Shown: positions 45,083 to 55,539 of the stretch, piece by piece
Numbering within the stretch: the stretch's first letter is position 1
How the letters are laid out: every line of letters begins with the position of its first letter
Source: Mesaphorura yosii
Taxonomy: Eukaryota > Arthropoda > Collembola > Poduromorpha > Tullbergiidae
DNA length: 64,000 bases
Assembly (NCBI GenBank): GCA_009869945.1
Contig: WIXG01000359.1
Location: forward strand, 1-64,000
Reading direction: 5' to 3'
Notes under the pieces: generated by a model
Seen by the model: only the letters and a program-made list of their open reading frames with translations
What the model was told of the DNA's origin: nothing
The model's database searches: none
Position numbers and translations under genes: made by a program

Positions 45083-45616
45083 ATGAGCATAACAATTTTG
45101 TAAGTCATTCGTTGTATTCGCTGTATTTCGTTCATTTCTTCATCAGTCGCTGATTATGATTATTGCAGGCTCGCCACACTGCTGCTCACGTGGCTCGTCC
45201 TCCAAGCCAACCTGGAAATATTCGGACGGACAATCAATTCGATTACGATTCTCGGAGGCGCCGGTGTTGTTGCTGGCGGAGGAGCCGGCGTCGGGCAAGG
45301 CAGCAACGGCACGGCTATGGCAGTCAACGGCGGCTCAGGAGACGATTACTGGTTCCTGGGCGGGCGTGACCCCCTGGCGCAGCTCGTCAGCGCCGGCGCC
45401 AGTGGCCTGGGCGGTGGTGCGCTAAACTTGAAGGCGCGTGCGGGGATCGGCCAAAGTCAATCCCAAGCTCTCGATCGCGTGGACGCACATGCGCTAGTGC
45501 ACGAGCAGAATCCAATTAAGCAGTGGATCGTGCTTCCTTCTGGAGTCATGGTTCCTATCCTCACGCCGAGGACAAGATCGGCGTCCACGTCCGCGTCCGC
45601 ACTGCGTAATTCCTAA
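45083..45616 (+). CDS. small secreted glycine-rich protein B of a two-gene family (154 residues)
   Basis: Two exons, 45083-45099 and 45169-45616, phase-2 intron of 69 nt. As in gene A, a 17-nt exon codes for MSITI and two bases. Signal peptide: MSITILLATLLLTWLVLQAN. Next comes a glycine-rich block (ILGGAGVVAGGGAGVGQGSN), then DDYWFLGGRDPLAQLVSAGA, and the shared core QWIVLPSGVMVPILTPR near the C terminus. No cysteines. The Gly-rich block suggests a structural or cuticular secreted protein, whereas gene A looks more like a processed precursor, so the pair may have diverged in role. Poly(A) signal GGAAATAAAA lies near 45722. Function unknown. Confidence 0.6.
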
Positions 45617-45930
45617 TTCACTACCGTCGCCGTCATTTCTGTACCTTCAGCCTGCAGTCTGCAGCTGATTAACCCTATTTTTATGCGCGCTCGTGCTCAC
45701 TTGTCCACCTGTTTGCTGTTGGAAATAAAATTGGAACCGGCGGTCCCGCATTAATTCGATATATGATTCGACGTGACGTGACCTGTTGTTAGATTCCTGA
45801 GAATTATTCTAATCAGAGGCAACGAGAAAAGTGTCCGCGCCGTCGAAGGAATGACGCAAATTGATCGAACACGAGATGATAAAAGCTATGCGAGCTGGTA
45901 TCCGGCGCCAGTTCGCTGTTAAGTGCCAAA
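45617..45930. promoter_or_regulatory. trypsin upstream region with TATA-like GATAAAAG
   Basis: After the gene B poly(A) signal, GATAAAAG at about 45879-45886 lies 45 nt before the trypsin start, a good distance for a TATA variant and also a GATA-factor site, which is common in gut digestive genes. Confidence 0.4.
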
Positions 45931-46796
45931 ATGGAGTGTCTGCCCGTAATTTCGCTGGCCCTTCTCATAATTTTCGCTGTTTTCATCCACCCGGCTCTTC
46001 TCGCTCAGGTTCCCATCGAATCGGCCAGGATAATTGGCGGAGTGCCGACGATCACGAACGAATTCCCATACCAAGTCAGTCTACGCTATAACAATGGGCA
46101 TATTTGTGGTGGGTCAATCATCGCTCCATCCTACGTCGTCACTGCGGCGCACTGCATCATTTCGACCAACCCCAGCGCATTCAGCGTGCAGGCGGGAAGC
46201 TTAACCATCCGTCAACCGAGCGCCGGGCAGGTGAGGGCCATATCTCGGCTGATTGTCCATCCACAGTATAATTCGGGCACCAACCAAAATGACATCGCGA
46301 TCCTGGCCTTGGCGTCACCTCTCACGTTCGGCCCGTCCGTCGCCGCCATCGCGTTGCCCGACTCCTCAATCAGAATCATGGCTGGTGACGAGCTTGTCAT
46401 TACTGGCTGGGGCACGACGTCGGAAGGCGGATCCTCGTCGCCCACGTTGCGCAAGGCGATCGTGCCCGCTGTGGCGCTGGCGCAGTGCCGGAACGCGTAC
46501 GGGTCAGGAGCCATCTTCGATACGATGATTTGTGCTGGACAGGCCGGTCGAGACACGTGCCAAGGTGATTCCGGTGGCCCGCTGGCGACGTCGAGCGATT
46601 CGCCACAGACTCTGATCGGAATCACATCGTTTGGCAACGGGTGCGGGCGTCAAAATTATCCAGGCGTGTACACAAGGTAATTAATGACTAGTCACGTACA
46701 GGAATGAGATGTTGACTTACTTAATCTATAATAACTTGATGTATCAACAGAGTGTCATCGTTCAGACCGTTTATTCGTGCTAATGCTGGTGTGTAG
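45931..46796 (+). CDS. trypsin-like serine protease, secreted zymogen
   Basis: Two exons, 45931-46676 and 46751-46796, 263 residues. Signal peptide (MECLPVISLALLIIFAVFI), a short propeptide ending SAR, then the activated N terminus IIGGVPTI. The catalytic triad is complete: His in TAAHC, Asp in NDIAIL, Ser in GDSGGP. Asp six residues before the Ser (RDTCQGDSGG) gives trypsin specificity for Lys/Arg. The second exon supplies only the last 15 residues (VSSFRPFIRANAGV), closing VYTRVS. The protein is a single-domain digestive-type enzyme without clip or CUB domains. The 74-nt intron interrupts the VYTR|V codon region. Confidence 0.95.
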
Positions 46797-46978
46797 GGCG
46801 TATGTAGAATAGTCAATCAGCGATCAGCCGTCCGTAAGCCAGACGTCATACGCACGTACTCAAGGAATTCTCAAGAAGAAGACTTGTATTAATATTCTAA
46901 GTTAATTACTGGATGTTGGTAATATCAAATCCTAAAGCTACAGCTTTAACTACTTAAATAAAAGTTCTGCACTGTTGC

Positions 46979-49207
46979 TCAAAATTGAACTTCCCGCCGT
47001 CCAAATCCGAAGGCCTGAAGGCCAATTACTTCCACCAAAAACGAAACGCAGCAGACGCCGGCTCCGATTCCCAGCACATAAAACGGGAGGAGAACGTCGC
47101 GGAAAGTGAAGTAAATCCGGTCGATCGGCGGACACGGTTGATCAAAAAGGGACTGGTATGCTAACCGACGACGGGCGTAGAGCCACCAGACCCCACTTTC
47201 GTAGACTCGGGCTCTCCTGCCATAGAAAGCAAGGATTACGTGAATTCAAGCATAGTGCATGGGTTTGTTTGCCACGATCGTGCTTACGCTACGTTCAAAT
47301 GCTTCAAGAACGGCGCTCCCTTCCTGCTAATAGGCGCCTGGTAGACGGTGAACTCCGGAATCGGTATCGAGTGGAAATAACTGCAGAGGGGCCGATTTTT
47401 GGCGTCTTGCTCCTTCACCAGTTGCTTGAGGACGGGATCACTCTCGATCGTCTGGTATACGCCAGTCTCCTCTGTCACGAACGCGAACTTCTGATGCTGG
47501 AAGGCGTACGTGACCCCAGAAGTAAGGTTAGGCAATTCTCCAGCCACTGAATCCAGCTGTGTGTACAGTTTCGTCGAAATGGAGTCCTGTCCAAAGTCGT
47601 TTTTCTCCTTCGCTGCGCGTAAATACGAAATGTTGAGGATTCCAAACGTGTATCCTTCGTGGATGAGGGTTCTGAGTGTATATTTCTGCTCTTTGTACGT
47701 GCTCAGGCTCGAGATGAGCTCCGCCGAGTAGAAGGCGTACAGAACTAAGCCAGAGAAGGAGCCGACCAGCGCCATGATCCGGAGCGAGTTTTGGGACTCA
47801 AGCGGATACACGCTTTTGAGTGTGAGGGAGGTCAGTACCATCCAAAAGGAGTCGGCCATCTCGTCTCGGCGCATCGTCACGTGATGGCAAGTGAAGAGAA
47901 GGAGCGCCAAGAGCCCAATCATCAACCACGCCTCCCGCTGGAATGGTTTCAGGTGCATGAAGAGCGGGGCCTGCGACAGGCGGAGGGCGTCAGGGTTTAC
48001 CCGTTCGGAGAAGTGCGCATTCGCCCTGCAAGTGAAGATAAGAGTATTTCAGTGATAATCAGGTAAAATGCCTCCAGTGGTCACTTACTGATCCGTGTAG
48101 GTCGGTGTTACGAGAAATCGATACTGATCAATAACACTGGCGATCATTCCCGTTGAGCTCAATCCAAAATCCACCTCCTTATTCCAGACTCGGTCCGCCA
48201 TCAAGTACCAACTGCCATTGCTTCCCAAAATCGTGACTCTACGAAGAAAAGGAACGTCTTATCAATTCATTCAGCTGAGGATTGATCTTAGGAACTTACG
48301 GGAAATTAAGGAAGTCCTGCATGCAACCGAGAAGCGAGTACGAACCTCCGCCAAAGTAATTGTCAAGCTTCACCGTCTTCTTCGACCATTCAGCCGTGAA
48401 GTCTACATTTCTCTGCTCAGCAGAAGCATAGAAAAACCGACGCGAAATAGGATGATTGATTGACCACTGATCAAGTTAACTAGAATTAATTCTCGTTTCA
48501 CTTACAGCGTGAGCTGTCAGAATCCACTCCCTCATAAAGTCCTTCCTCCGAAACACAGTTGAAGTGTGCGACTCCTCAGACTCAGGAGGCTCCTTTGAAG
48601 CAAGAGCAAGAGCGTAGAAGGAAAGTTGAAGTTGGCGGACGACGAGCCTTTCACGAATATAATACGCCTCAAAGAGGGCGGTGCAAGTCACGAGGTAGAC
48701 CCTTGAATTTATCTGATACGATTGGGGCAAGATGGATCTGGCAACTGATTGTGGGCTGGAGATAAGAAAATCCTTGCTCGTTTCTTCGCACAGCAGTACA
48801 AAAATCCAAGGATATCCAGGTGGCGCTGCGTACTCATCGTGGGCGAGATGCTTGATCATTGAAATTTCGGAGAGGGCACTGTAGAATGAACTGAGCGTGC
48901 TCTGATTGGCTCCGCCGTCGCCGTCGCCTTCCAGGAGGATGATTGGTGGGGGCCAGGATGTGTAGTTACAATTCGTTTCGACGAATCCAAAGATGGCATC
49001 GGCACTCAGGCCGGAATGTGTCACAGTGGAAACACTGAAATTCTTCCAGATTTGGGCGTGGGCGCCAAGAATGCGAGAGTCGACGCGGTCGCCATGTTTT
49101 TGCTTTGCCATTGTGAATACGGGCACAAGAATTAGGTCGGGGTATTTCGCAAGTTCTGTGCAGGTCGCCAAGAAGGAGAGCAAGATTGGAGGGAAAAGAG
49201 GCGCCAT
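46979..49207 (-). CDS. divergent ionotropic receptor (iGluR-related chemoreceptor)
   Basis: Five exons (48506-49207, 48300-48412, 48089-48238, 47288-48025, 46979-47216), 646 residues with consistent phases. The N-terminal half is a divergent extracellular region after a short signal peptide. The ligand-binding S1 lobe includes NYFGGGSYSLLGCMQDFL, SNGSWYLMADRVWNKEVDFG and VIDQYRFLVTPTYT. Membrane segments: M1 WLMIGLLALLLF, pore region DSFWMVLTSL, M2 LVGSFSGLVLYAFYSAELIS, M3 VLLPFYVLGIGAGVCCVSFL. The S2 lobe lies between M2 and M3. IRs are ligand-gated cation channels used for smell, taste and humidity sensing. The Arg and Asp/Glu that bind glutamate are not evident, as expected for a divergent chemosensory IR. 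The poly(A) end faces that of the trypsin gene. Confidence 0.9.
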
Positions 49208-50062
49208 GCTGATGCTGATAAACGAGCGCTTGACTGGTCAATCTGGCCTTCCCTTTTTTTTGGTACTCTCACTCAGCACAGGTGCACGCAATATGAGATC
49301 AGATAAGCGTGCCCGTCACTGTCGCCGTGGCTGCAGCTGAAGTTGACTGCTCAACGACCAGATAATTGACAAATGGTAAATAGTGTAAAGATTTTCCCGA
49401 TACAAATTAATTGTCAAATTCATTCAAGGCACAAGAAAGGCAGGCAGGTGAAAACTTAAAGGTAAACATACATCATCGACCGAGTGCGGGGTTCTTGTTG
49501 TATTTACACTAAATACTATATTTACCTTGCCAAATTTGCTCCAATCTCGAATGACGTGTCACATCTCAGCTTGACGGGTCAAGCCAAATGAAGGCTTTAC
49601 CGCTTTACGACTTGACAATTTAATTCGCCAATTGTTGGAGCATCGAGTAAACAAATTGAATGCCGATCTTCGAGGCCAATCTTTACTGAATGCTTGCGAT
49701 CGAGTGGATCGAGATCAATACAACAGATAACGCTCATTAAATGCGCACTACGAATTTTGACCATGCTTCAATCACGAGTCTCGGATCATAACTCCATGAA
49801 TCATTGGCCTGCCTTGCATGAACTGAACAAATGCTTTCTTCTGATGCGAAATGCGAAGATGCGATGCGACCTTCTGCGAAAATTAAAGGCAGCAGGCTCA
49901 AAACTCGTACGCGGAAGTCAGTTGATTTGTCCGTGGATTAATTCTGCGCACTTTAACTTAACTAGAGATGGTGAATTAAAGTCTTCATCTTCGTTTTCCA
50001 GGTGCTAGTGTTTATCACTACTTAACTAGTCATTCATCGTTCGTTCTTAATTTCGCAGTCAA
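49208..50062. other. intergenic region between divergent genes
   Basis: Upstream of the ionotropic receptor (-) and of the beta-carbonic anhydrase (+). An acceptor TTTCGCAG just before 50059 suggests a non-coding first exon for the latter. Nothing else seen. Confidence 0.4.
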
Positions 50063-50989
50063 ATGGATCGAATTCTTCGTGGTATCATGCGCTATCGCGA
50101 AACCTTCCGTGAGGGGATGGTGCAGGAGTTTGTGCGGGTTCGGGATAATCCTGAGGTAAGGACAATGATAATTAATTAAGATCCTGGTCAAGGGTCAAGG
50201 CCTTGCATTCTACTTAATTCAACAGCCAAAGGCCGTGTTCTTCACATGTATGGACAGTCGGATGCTCCCTACCCGGTTCACGCAAACCCACGTCGGTGAC
50301 ATGTTCATTGTACGTAATGCTGGAAACCTGGTCCCGAATTCGAAGTGGTTTGTGGCGGAGAACACGACGACCGAGCCGGCTGCACTGGAGCTTGGTTGCT
50401 TAGTCAATAATATTAAGCACGTGATCGTCTGTGGTCATTCAGACTGTAAAGTAAGTTTGGAAACTTGCCATGATTGTCTTTGATTCCTGACCTTGGGTGT
50501 CTACTAATTAATTAACTACTGCTTCATTTACTTCTGTAGGCCATGAACCTCCTTTACCAGATGAAGTGTGAGCACTTTGCATCATTAGAAAACCAGATTC
50601 TGTCTCCACTGCGTGGCTGGCTCCACAATCACGGGAAGCAGTCACTCGTCAAGTTCGAAAAACTCCAAGAAAGTCAGTTCACCGAGCCGATTCTGTTTGA
50701 AGGCGAGACTCCAATGAGGAAATTCGCCGGCTACATCGATCCCGACAATAAATTCTCGATTGAGGACAAACTCAGTCAAGTCAACTGCCTGCAGCAACTC
50801 CAGAATATTGCCAGTTATGGGTTCATGAGAGAAATCTTGGCTACTGGGAAGGTTCATCTTCATGCTCTCTGGTTCGATATCTACACTGGTGATATTTACT
50901 ACTTTAGCAGACAAAAGAAAAGGTTTGTGGAAGTTAACGAGGGCAGTTTCTACCCGCTGATGGAAGAAGTGTTGAATTTTTACAGTTAG
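50063..50989 (+). CDS. CAHbeta: beta-class carbonic anhydrase
   Basis: Three exons (50063-50155, 50226-50450, 50540-50989), 255 residues. Zinc ligands are in place: Cys in FFTCMDSRM with its Asp-Arg dyad, and His and Cys in VCGHSDCK. Animal beta-CA marks also appear: MDRILRGIMRYRETFREGMV at the start, FIVRNAGNLVPN, and the C-terminal LHALWFDIYTGDIYYFSR. It interconverts CO2 and bicarbonate; in insects the enzyme is mitochondrial. Beta-CAs occur across invertebrates but are lost in vertebrates. Length equals that of the Drosophila enzyme. Introns of 70 and 89 nt. The gene looks intact. Confidence 0.96.
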
Positions 50990-51500
50990 TCCACTCTTGA
51001 GCTGTGTGGTTCTCTCTCGCCATGTCTGACAAGAATTATACTAGTGCCACGAACTACGAGTCATTGGGAGTCATCATGTCATCAGTTAATTGACCAAAGA
51101 ATATTTTATTTTTAGCAACTGCCAAGTGCCAGGGCAAAATTGTGTGTTTTTCTCTTTCCATTCGAAATACGAGATCTAGAGAATATTTTTGTAATCATAT
51201 TTTTATGGATAGCTGAGTCAATAAAATCCGAAATTCTAGTACAAAGTTCGTAAGACACGGTTGTTTCATTGATCATTTACGGCAAAATGACTGATAATTC
51301 AATAAATTATGCCGAGCTTTTGATGGAAGCTCACTGATTGCTGAATGCCGAAAACTCAGCAGAGGTGGGCTGTAGACGATGAGATGAGTTTTCCTTGTGT
51401 GCCGGTGAAACCTTTTCAATTCAAGCCTGTCAAGAAACTACCAAGCAGTTTTCGAAAATTCCTTTAACAATTTTGTGGTTAAGCACAATTGACGGCTAAA
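50990..51500. other. intergenic region, no gene seen
   Basis: This carries the beta-CA 3' end (CAATAAAAT near 51218) and the MED11 upstream region. Confidence 0.4.
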
Positions 51501-52160
51501 ATGGCGAATTCAGCACCTTCCCCTGTCGAACGCCTCCAAGCCCTTGAACTCGTGGAGAAGGACATTTACACGTGCCTCCAAAGCGCTGGTGAGTTTTCCT
51601 TTCAAAATACACCCAATCCAATAGCTTGAATCAAAATTTTAAATTCTCATCAACTAATTAAACTGTTGACTGCTGATACACAGGCCAAGCCCTCTCCGAA
51701 CTCTCAAAGGACAAGCCCTCCGCCAAGCAGATGGAGCAGCACACGTCCTCCTTCCTGAAAACCCTGAATCACGCCGAGATGGAGATCTCGAAGCACATAA
51801 ACTACTTGATGCAAGTGTCTACGGGGCAACCACACGAAGGCTCCAGCTACGCTGCTCAAAAAGTACTGCAGATGGCCTGGCACCGGACGGAGCACGCGAG
51901 GTCGAGGGTCGTGGAGCTCCAGCAGATGAAGCGGGAAGGGATGAGGATGGCGGGACAGCAGCTGGAGTGAGTCGAATTAAAATGGCCTTATTATCCTTGG
52001 TCATGTCAAGCATTTAGCATTTAATTCGTTTTTTTGCAGACGAGCCGGCGCCGCCAACGCCACGACTTCAAGCCAAGCCTCCAGCTCAATGCCTGCTTCA
52101 TCCTCAACTGAATTAGCTTCAATAAAACAGCAGCCCGCCACTCCAAAAGGGAACCAATAA
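51501..52160 (+). CDS. MED11: Mediator complex subunit 11
   Basis: Three exons (51501-51588, 51684-51966, 52040-52160), 163 residues. The core matches animal MED11: ERLQALELVEKDI, a helix ending QSAGQALSELSKDK, then HAEMEISKHINYLMQVSTGQ and PHEGSSYAAQKVLQMAW, whose STGQPHEGSSY is the family signature. MED11 pairs with MED22 in the Mediator head module and contacts TFIIH. The C-terminal 40 residues (Ser/Ala-rich, ending KQQPATPKGNQ) go beyond the usual 117-residue human protein. All introns are short and all phases match. Confidence 0.94.
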
Positions 52161-52183
52161 AAAGCCACAGCTAAGATTTTGTA

Positions 52184-52909
52184 CTAAAAGTTTGATTTAA
52201 TAGCTGTTGGGGGCGGTTTATTCTGGTAGTGACTCTGTTTATGCTGAGGGACATGGTGCGGAAGCCCGAACCGTTTTCCACGCAGATGGCAAGAATGGGG
52301 CAGCTCCTCGTACTGCAGATGACTGACGCTATGCTGAATCCAATTTGTTTTTGTCTTGAACGCCTTGTCATACTTTCGACCACTTAAATGGCGTTTCCGT
52401 TGTGTGGGAGGCCGTATGCTGCTTGAAGAGCCATAAATCAGAGAACTTTTTCTCACAATGCTTACACTCATAAAACTTCAGAACTCGATCCTGATTGTGA
52501 ACTTCCAGTTCATGGCGGCGCAGAGTGCCAGGACCAGAGAAAATTCTTGGCTGCAGAGGCTGCATTTGTGGGGCCCGTCAGCGTGGACCCGATTTTGGTG
52601 GTCTAATCGCCGCTCCTTTCTTTTGAACGCTTTCGGGCAGTGGGGGCACTGGAATGGAGTGCCATCAACCACAAGGTGGACACGTTGGTGACGAGTTAAT
52701 AGATTTCTGAGCTTGAAGGTCGCTGGACACTTGTCGCAAATGAACGGTCTAAGTTGGCTGTGTTTACTTTGTTGGTTAATTTTTAGCTTCATTGCCGACT
52801 TGAACATCAGTTACATTCCGGACAAATAATTTTCTTGACGTGGGTTTCCTTGTGCTGTCTCGGATTTCCGCTTGTGCTGCAGCCGCGATTGCAAATGTTT
52901 CAGATGTAC
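52184..52909 (-). pseudogene. C2H2 zinc-finger gene relic
   Basis: At least five C2H2 finger pieces lie in line on the minus strand: CPATFKLRNLLTRHQRVH, CPHCPKAFKRKERRLDHQNR, CKHCEKKFSDLWLFKQHTAS, a CHLRGKRFGLPHHVPQHKQS piece that lacks its first cysteine, and an upstream GNPRQHKETH piece next to IICPEC. They occur in different frames (52478-52807, 52368-52565, 52184-52471) so about three or four breaks separate them, and several lack one cysteine. No splice sites explain the changes. I conclude it is a dead or damaged zinc-finger gene lying just downstream of MED11 on the other strand. Confidence 0.6.
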
Positions 52910-53092
52910 CTTAGCGACACCGCTGCCTGCACATCCACTCCCCACAATTATAAAGTCGTATATGCAGATACGGGGCACTGCAAGGTCCGCCTTCAGCTCC
53001 TGCAGTGTGGCGGCCAGGTCAGCATCGCGGTAGGAGCGAACGTAGTATTGAATGGCCAGGGGGACGGAAACAGGAGAGAGGCCAAATTCATC
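52910..53092 (-). pseudogene. orphan exon of a GMC/flavin-type oxidoreductase
   Basis: A 61-codon open stretch with phase-0 splice signals on both sides (acceptor AAGGCAG, donor GTACAT). It contains IYDFIIVGSGCAGSGVA, the FAD-binding dinucleotide fold typical at the start of glucose-methanol-choline oxidoreductases, preceded by a helical stretch (ATLQELKADLAVP). No start codon and no following catalytic exons are present: zinc-finger pieces follow instead. It is therefore a stranded gene fragment. Confidence 0.45.
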
Positions 53093-53100
53093 CTGCCTTG

Positions 53101-53423
53101 ATTTTAAACTGCTTCAGTGACTAGAGACGATATTTTATTTAAGTGGAAATTACAAAGGTAACAATTGTCCCGTGAGCTGGATTGGTTGACAAGGAATTTC
53201 GATAGTCGCAGATTAAGTGCTTAGAGGATTAGGTGCATTTCAGGAGGAATTTGGCGTAAATTGGCAAAGGCACGTGATCGAGTGGTGGATTTAATTGCCA
53301 CGCCTGGCGCAGACAAAATCACATTGGTCACGTCCCTACTCAATTTTTAACAAAGAAACATTATTTACACCTGCTGTGACCCCGTACGACCCCAATTGTC
53401 AAGTTTATCACGTCTTCCGCTTA
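53101..53423. other. short intergenic region downstream of the GH43 gene
   Basis: No gene seen between the GMC-like fragment and the GH43 stop codon. Confidence 0.4.
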
Positions 53424-54545
53424 TTATTGCCCACTTGGAACCTCAATTGGCGTCCCGAACCCCGTGGGCCGAGGGAACACCGGTGAACCATCAGAACTCC
53501 ACTCGAATTGGTGCACCCGGGCTGTGCGCCCTAACCACCCAGCGTCAGGATCCTCCATCGCATGATAGATAATCCAGTCCTGAGTGCCATCTGGTGACTT
53601 GGTGAATGATGCATGACCTACACCGTACACGCTTTCCGCGTCGTTGCGCCAGAAAACGGGACTGTCGATGTCTTGCCACCAATTACCCCGAACCAACGGA
53701 TCCTTCAAGTCATCGATGCCGATCATACCCAGACAGTAATCTGGGCTCCAACTCCCTGAGGCAGAGTACACGACGAATGTGCGATTGCGGCGCTGAATCA
53801 CCTGCGGACCCTCGATGATGGGCGCGGCGTTGGTCTCCCAAGGAGACACGGGCTCACGGAGCAGGACCCGAGGGCCACTCACGGTGACTGGATCCGACAT
53901 GGGGGCAATGTACAAGTTTTGTGGGAATCCCGAATCCAGTTCCGGCCACCCGGACCACAGGAAATAGAGTTGACCAGTGCCGTAGAAGAGAACAGTCCCG
54001 TCGATGGCCCAATAGTCTTCGCCAGGGACCACCATCCTGTACAATATGGTAGTATTATATTCCAATCATAAGTGACGCCGGTAAAGCCACGCCACTGCAT
54101 ACCTTTGCTCCTTACTCCATTCTCCATGCAACGGATCTGAATCATGACACACGATGACGTACATCCGATGGTTTGCATTATCCCCATCGTCCAGTGCAAA
54201 GTAAATGTACCATGAGCCTTGTATGAAGTGCATTTCTGGCGCCCAAAGGTTCGTCAAGGGAGCGGGTGCCTGGTAAATCCATCGGCGCCCCGCGTTGCGC
54301 CAATCCGTCAGACTTCGCGATTTGTACAGCGCAATTCCGTTGGGATTTGGCTTCGGCTCGGAGCGTGTCATGTAGTACACGCCGTCTATGTGCAGGTACA
54401 CGAAAGGGTCGGGCCACGGCTCGTCGTACACCGGGTTGTAGAATGAGACAGCGTGTGTTGAGACGTTGTCAGCGCCATCAGTTTCAGAATGTGTCCCACC
54501 GCACCGGACAAGCAGAACCACAATAAGGGCCGCAATTCTTCCCAT
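53424..54545 (-). CDS. GH43 family glycoside hydrolase, secreted (arabinanase/xylosidase-like)
   Basis: Two exons, 54103-54545 and 53424-54036, 351 residues, intron of 66 nt in phase 2. Signal peptide MGRIAALIVVLLVRCGGTHS. The five-bladed propeller begins FYNPVYDEPWPDPFVYLHID with the catalytic base Asp in WPDPF; the pKa-modulating Asp is in YWAIDGTVLF and the acid Glu in PIIEGPQV. NLWAPEMHFI is also typical. GH43 enzymes cut arabinan, xylan side chains or galactan from plant or microbial cell walls. GH43 is rare in animals but well known in springtail genomes, where it is thought to come from microbes. The gene has gained an intron and a signal peptide, so it is settled in the host. The precise substrate cannot be read. 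Confidence 0.92.
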
Positions 54546-54979
54546 CTTGCACGTGAAATTGTACTGATTGCAGTGCTGCTTGTAGTTGTCCTGGTAGCGC
54601 TGTTATCAGAATTCCAGTTCTTATCAGGAGCAGAGTGTCAATGTCACTGCTTTGGCTGTCTTCTCAACTGTAATGCGAAATAGCAAACGGACCATGAAAT
54701 GAATGGAATGAATGCCAAGAATTGTGTATGGAGTTGAGGGTTTCTGAGTGGACACTGTATAGACGGCAGCGATAGTAGTCACGAATTACAGTGAGTTTGA
54801 ATCGACATTAGTGCTCGCTAATTAATGTCAACCTTAACTCACTTTAATTCGTGAATGTGAAGCGAGATCCCAGAGAAATGATCTTTTCACTAAACGCCAG
54901 AGAGCAAATGGTCCTTGCACCTCTGCCAATGCATGAATTGCGCAAACATAAAGGTCTTTGTGCCCTTGTCAGGGCGTCC

Positions 54980-55070
54980 ACATTATCTTTTCATTTTACA
55001 TAATATTCATAACCATGCAATGATAATCTCATTATGATTAAGCGTTTTATGTCAAATGAAAAGATAATGT
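54980..55070. repeat. 91-bp near-perfect inverted repeat (hairpin, MITE-like)
   Basis: The arms 54980-55003 and 55047-55070 are 24 nt and match with a single mismatch (ACATTATCTTTTCATTT then G/T, then ACATAA). The loop is 43 nt. No target-site duplication is obvious at the ends. It may be a solo MITE, a short foldback element or a small-RNA hairpin. Confidence 0.65.
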
Positions 55071-55160
55071 AAATGCACCTCTCTCTCTCAACTCCCAAAC
55101 ACAGCAACTGGTGTTGCACTGTCTATTTAAATATGACTTCAAAAGTTCACATTCTTACAA

Positions 55161-55223
55161 GGAGCAGTGGTTCAGTGAGTAATGTTATCTCGGCTTTAGA
55201 GGTTCGAATCCCGGGCCCGTGAC
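55161..55223 (+). repeat. tRNA-derived Pol III promoter relic (SINE-head-like)
   Basis: The sequence GGAGCAG is followed at the right place by a box-A-like TGGTTCAGTGAG and, 30 nt on, by a perfect box B, GGTTCGAATCC (55201-55211). The T-arm and acceptor stems do not pair, so this is not a working tRNA. It is best read as a tRNA-derived SINE head or a tRNA relic. Confidence 0.45.
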
Positions 55224-55539
55224 ATATGAAAACCTGAAGCCATTCTTTGCACAAATTTATTTATGTGTACTCCACTCAAGAGGACTTGGTCACAGGGGGA
55301 CTGAGCTGGAGGGACTGGATCGGGGGGAGGGACTGCAATAGGGGGATTCGTTCGTGATTTCAGAACAAAGACAAAGGAACTCGACTCTCGAGAAGTAATC
55401 GGTAATAGGCAATTATCCCAATTTATTCGTTCACGTAACCAAAAGTGAGTAACGTACAAAGTACAATCGATCATATGTAAAATGCAAAACATGTCGAACA
55501 TTCATTCATCGATTATCTCGTGTAACTTAATTAGTTAAT

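Larger units (their letters stand above)
54546..55539. other. intergenic region with a hairpin and a tRNA-like element
   Basis: About 1 kb between the GH43 start and the 3' end of the zinc-finger gene. Apart from the near-perfect inverted repeat and the tRNA-like piece listed separately, no coding sequence is seen. Confidence 0.5.

Noticed and set aside
52835-53101. An 88-codon plus-strand open frame
   Set aside because: It is the shadow of the zinc-finger and GMC-like pieces on the opposite strand.
55161-55233. A functional tRNA gene
   Set aside because: Box B is perfect but acceptor and T stems cannot pair.
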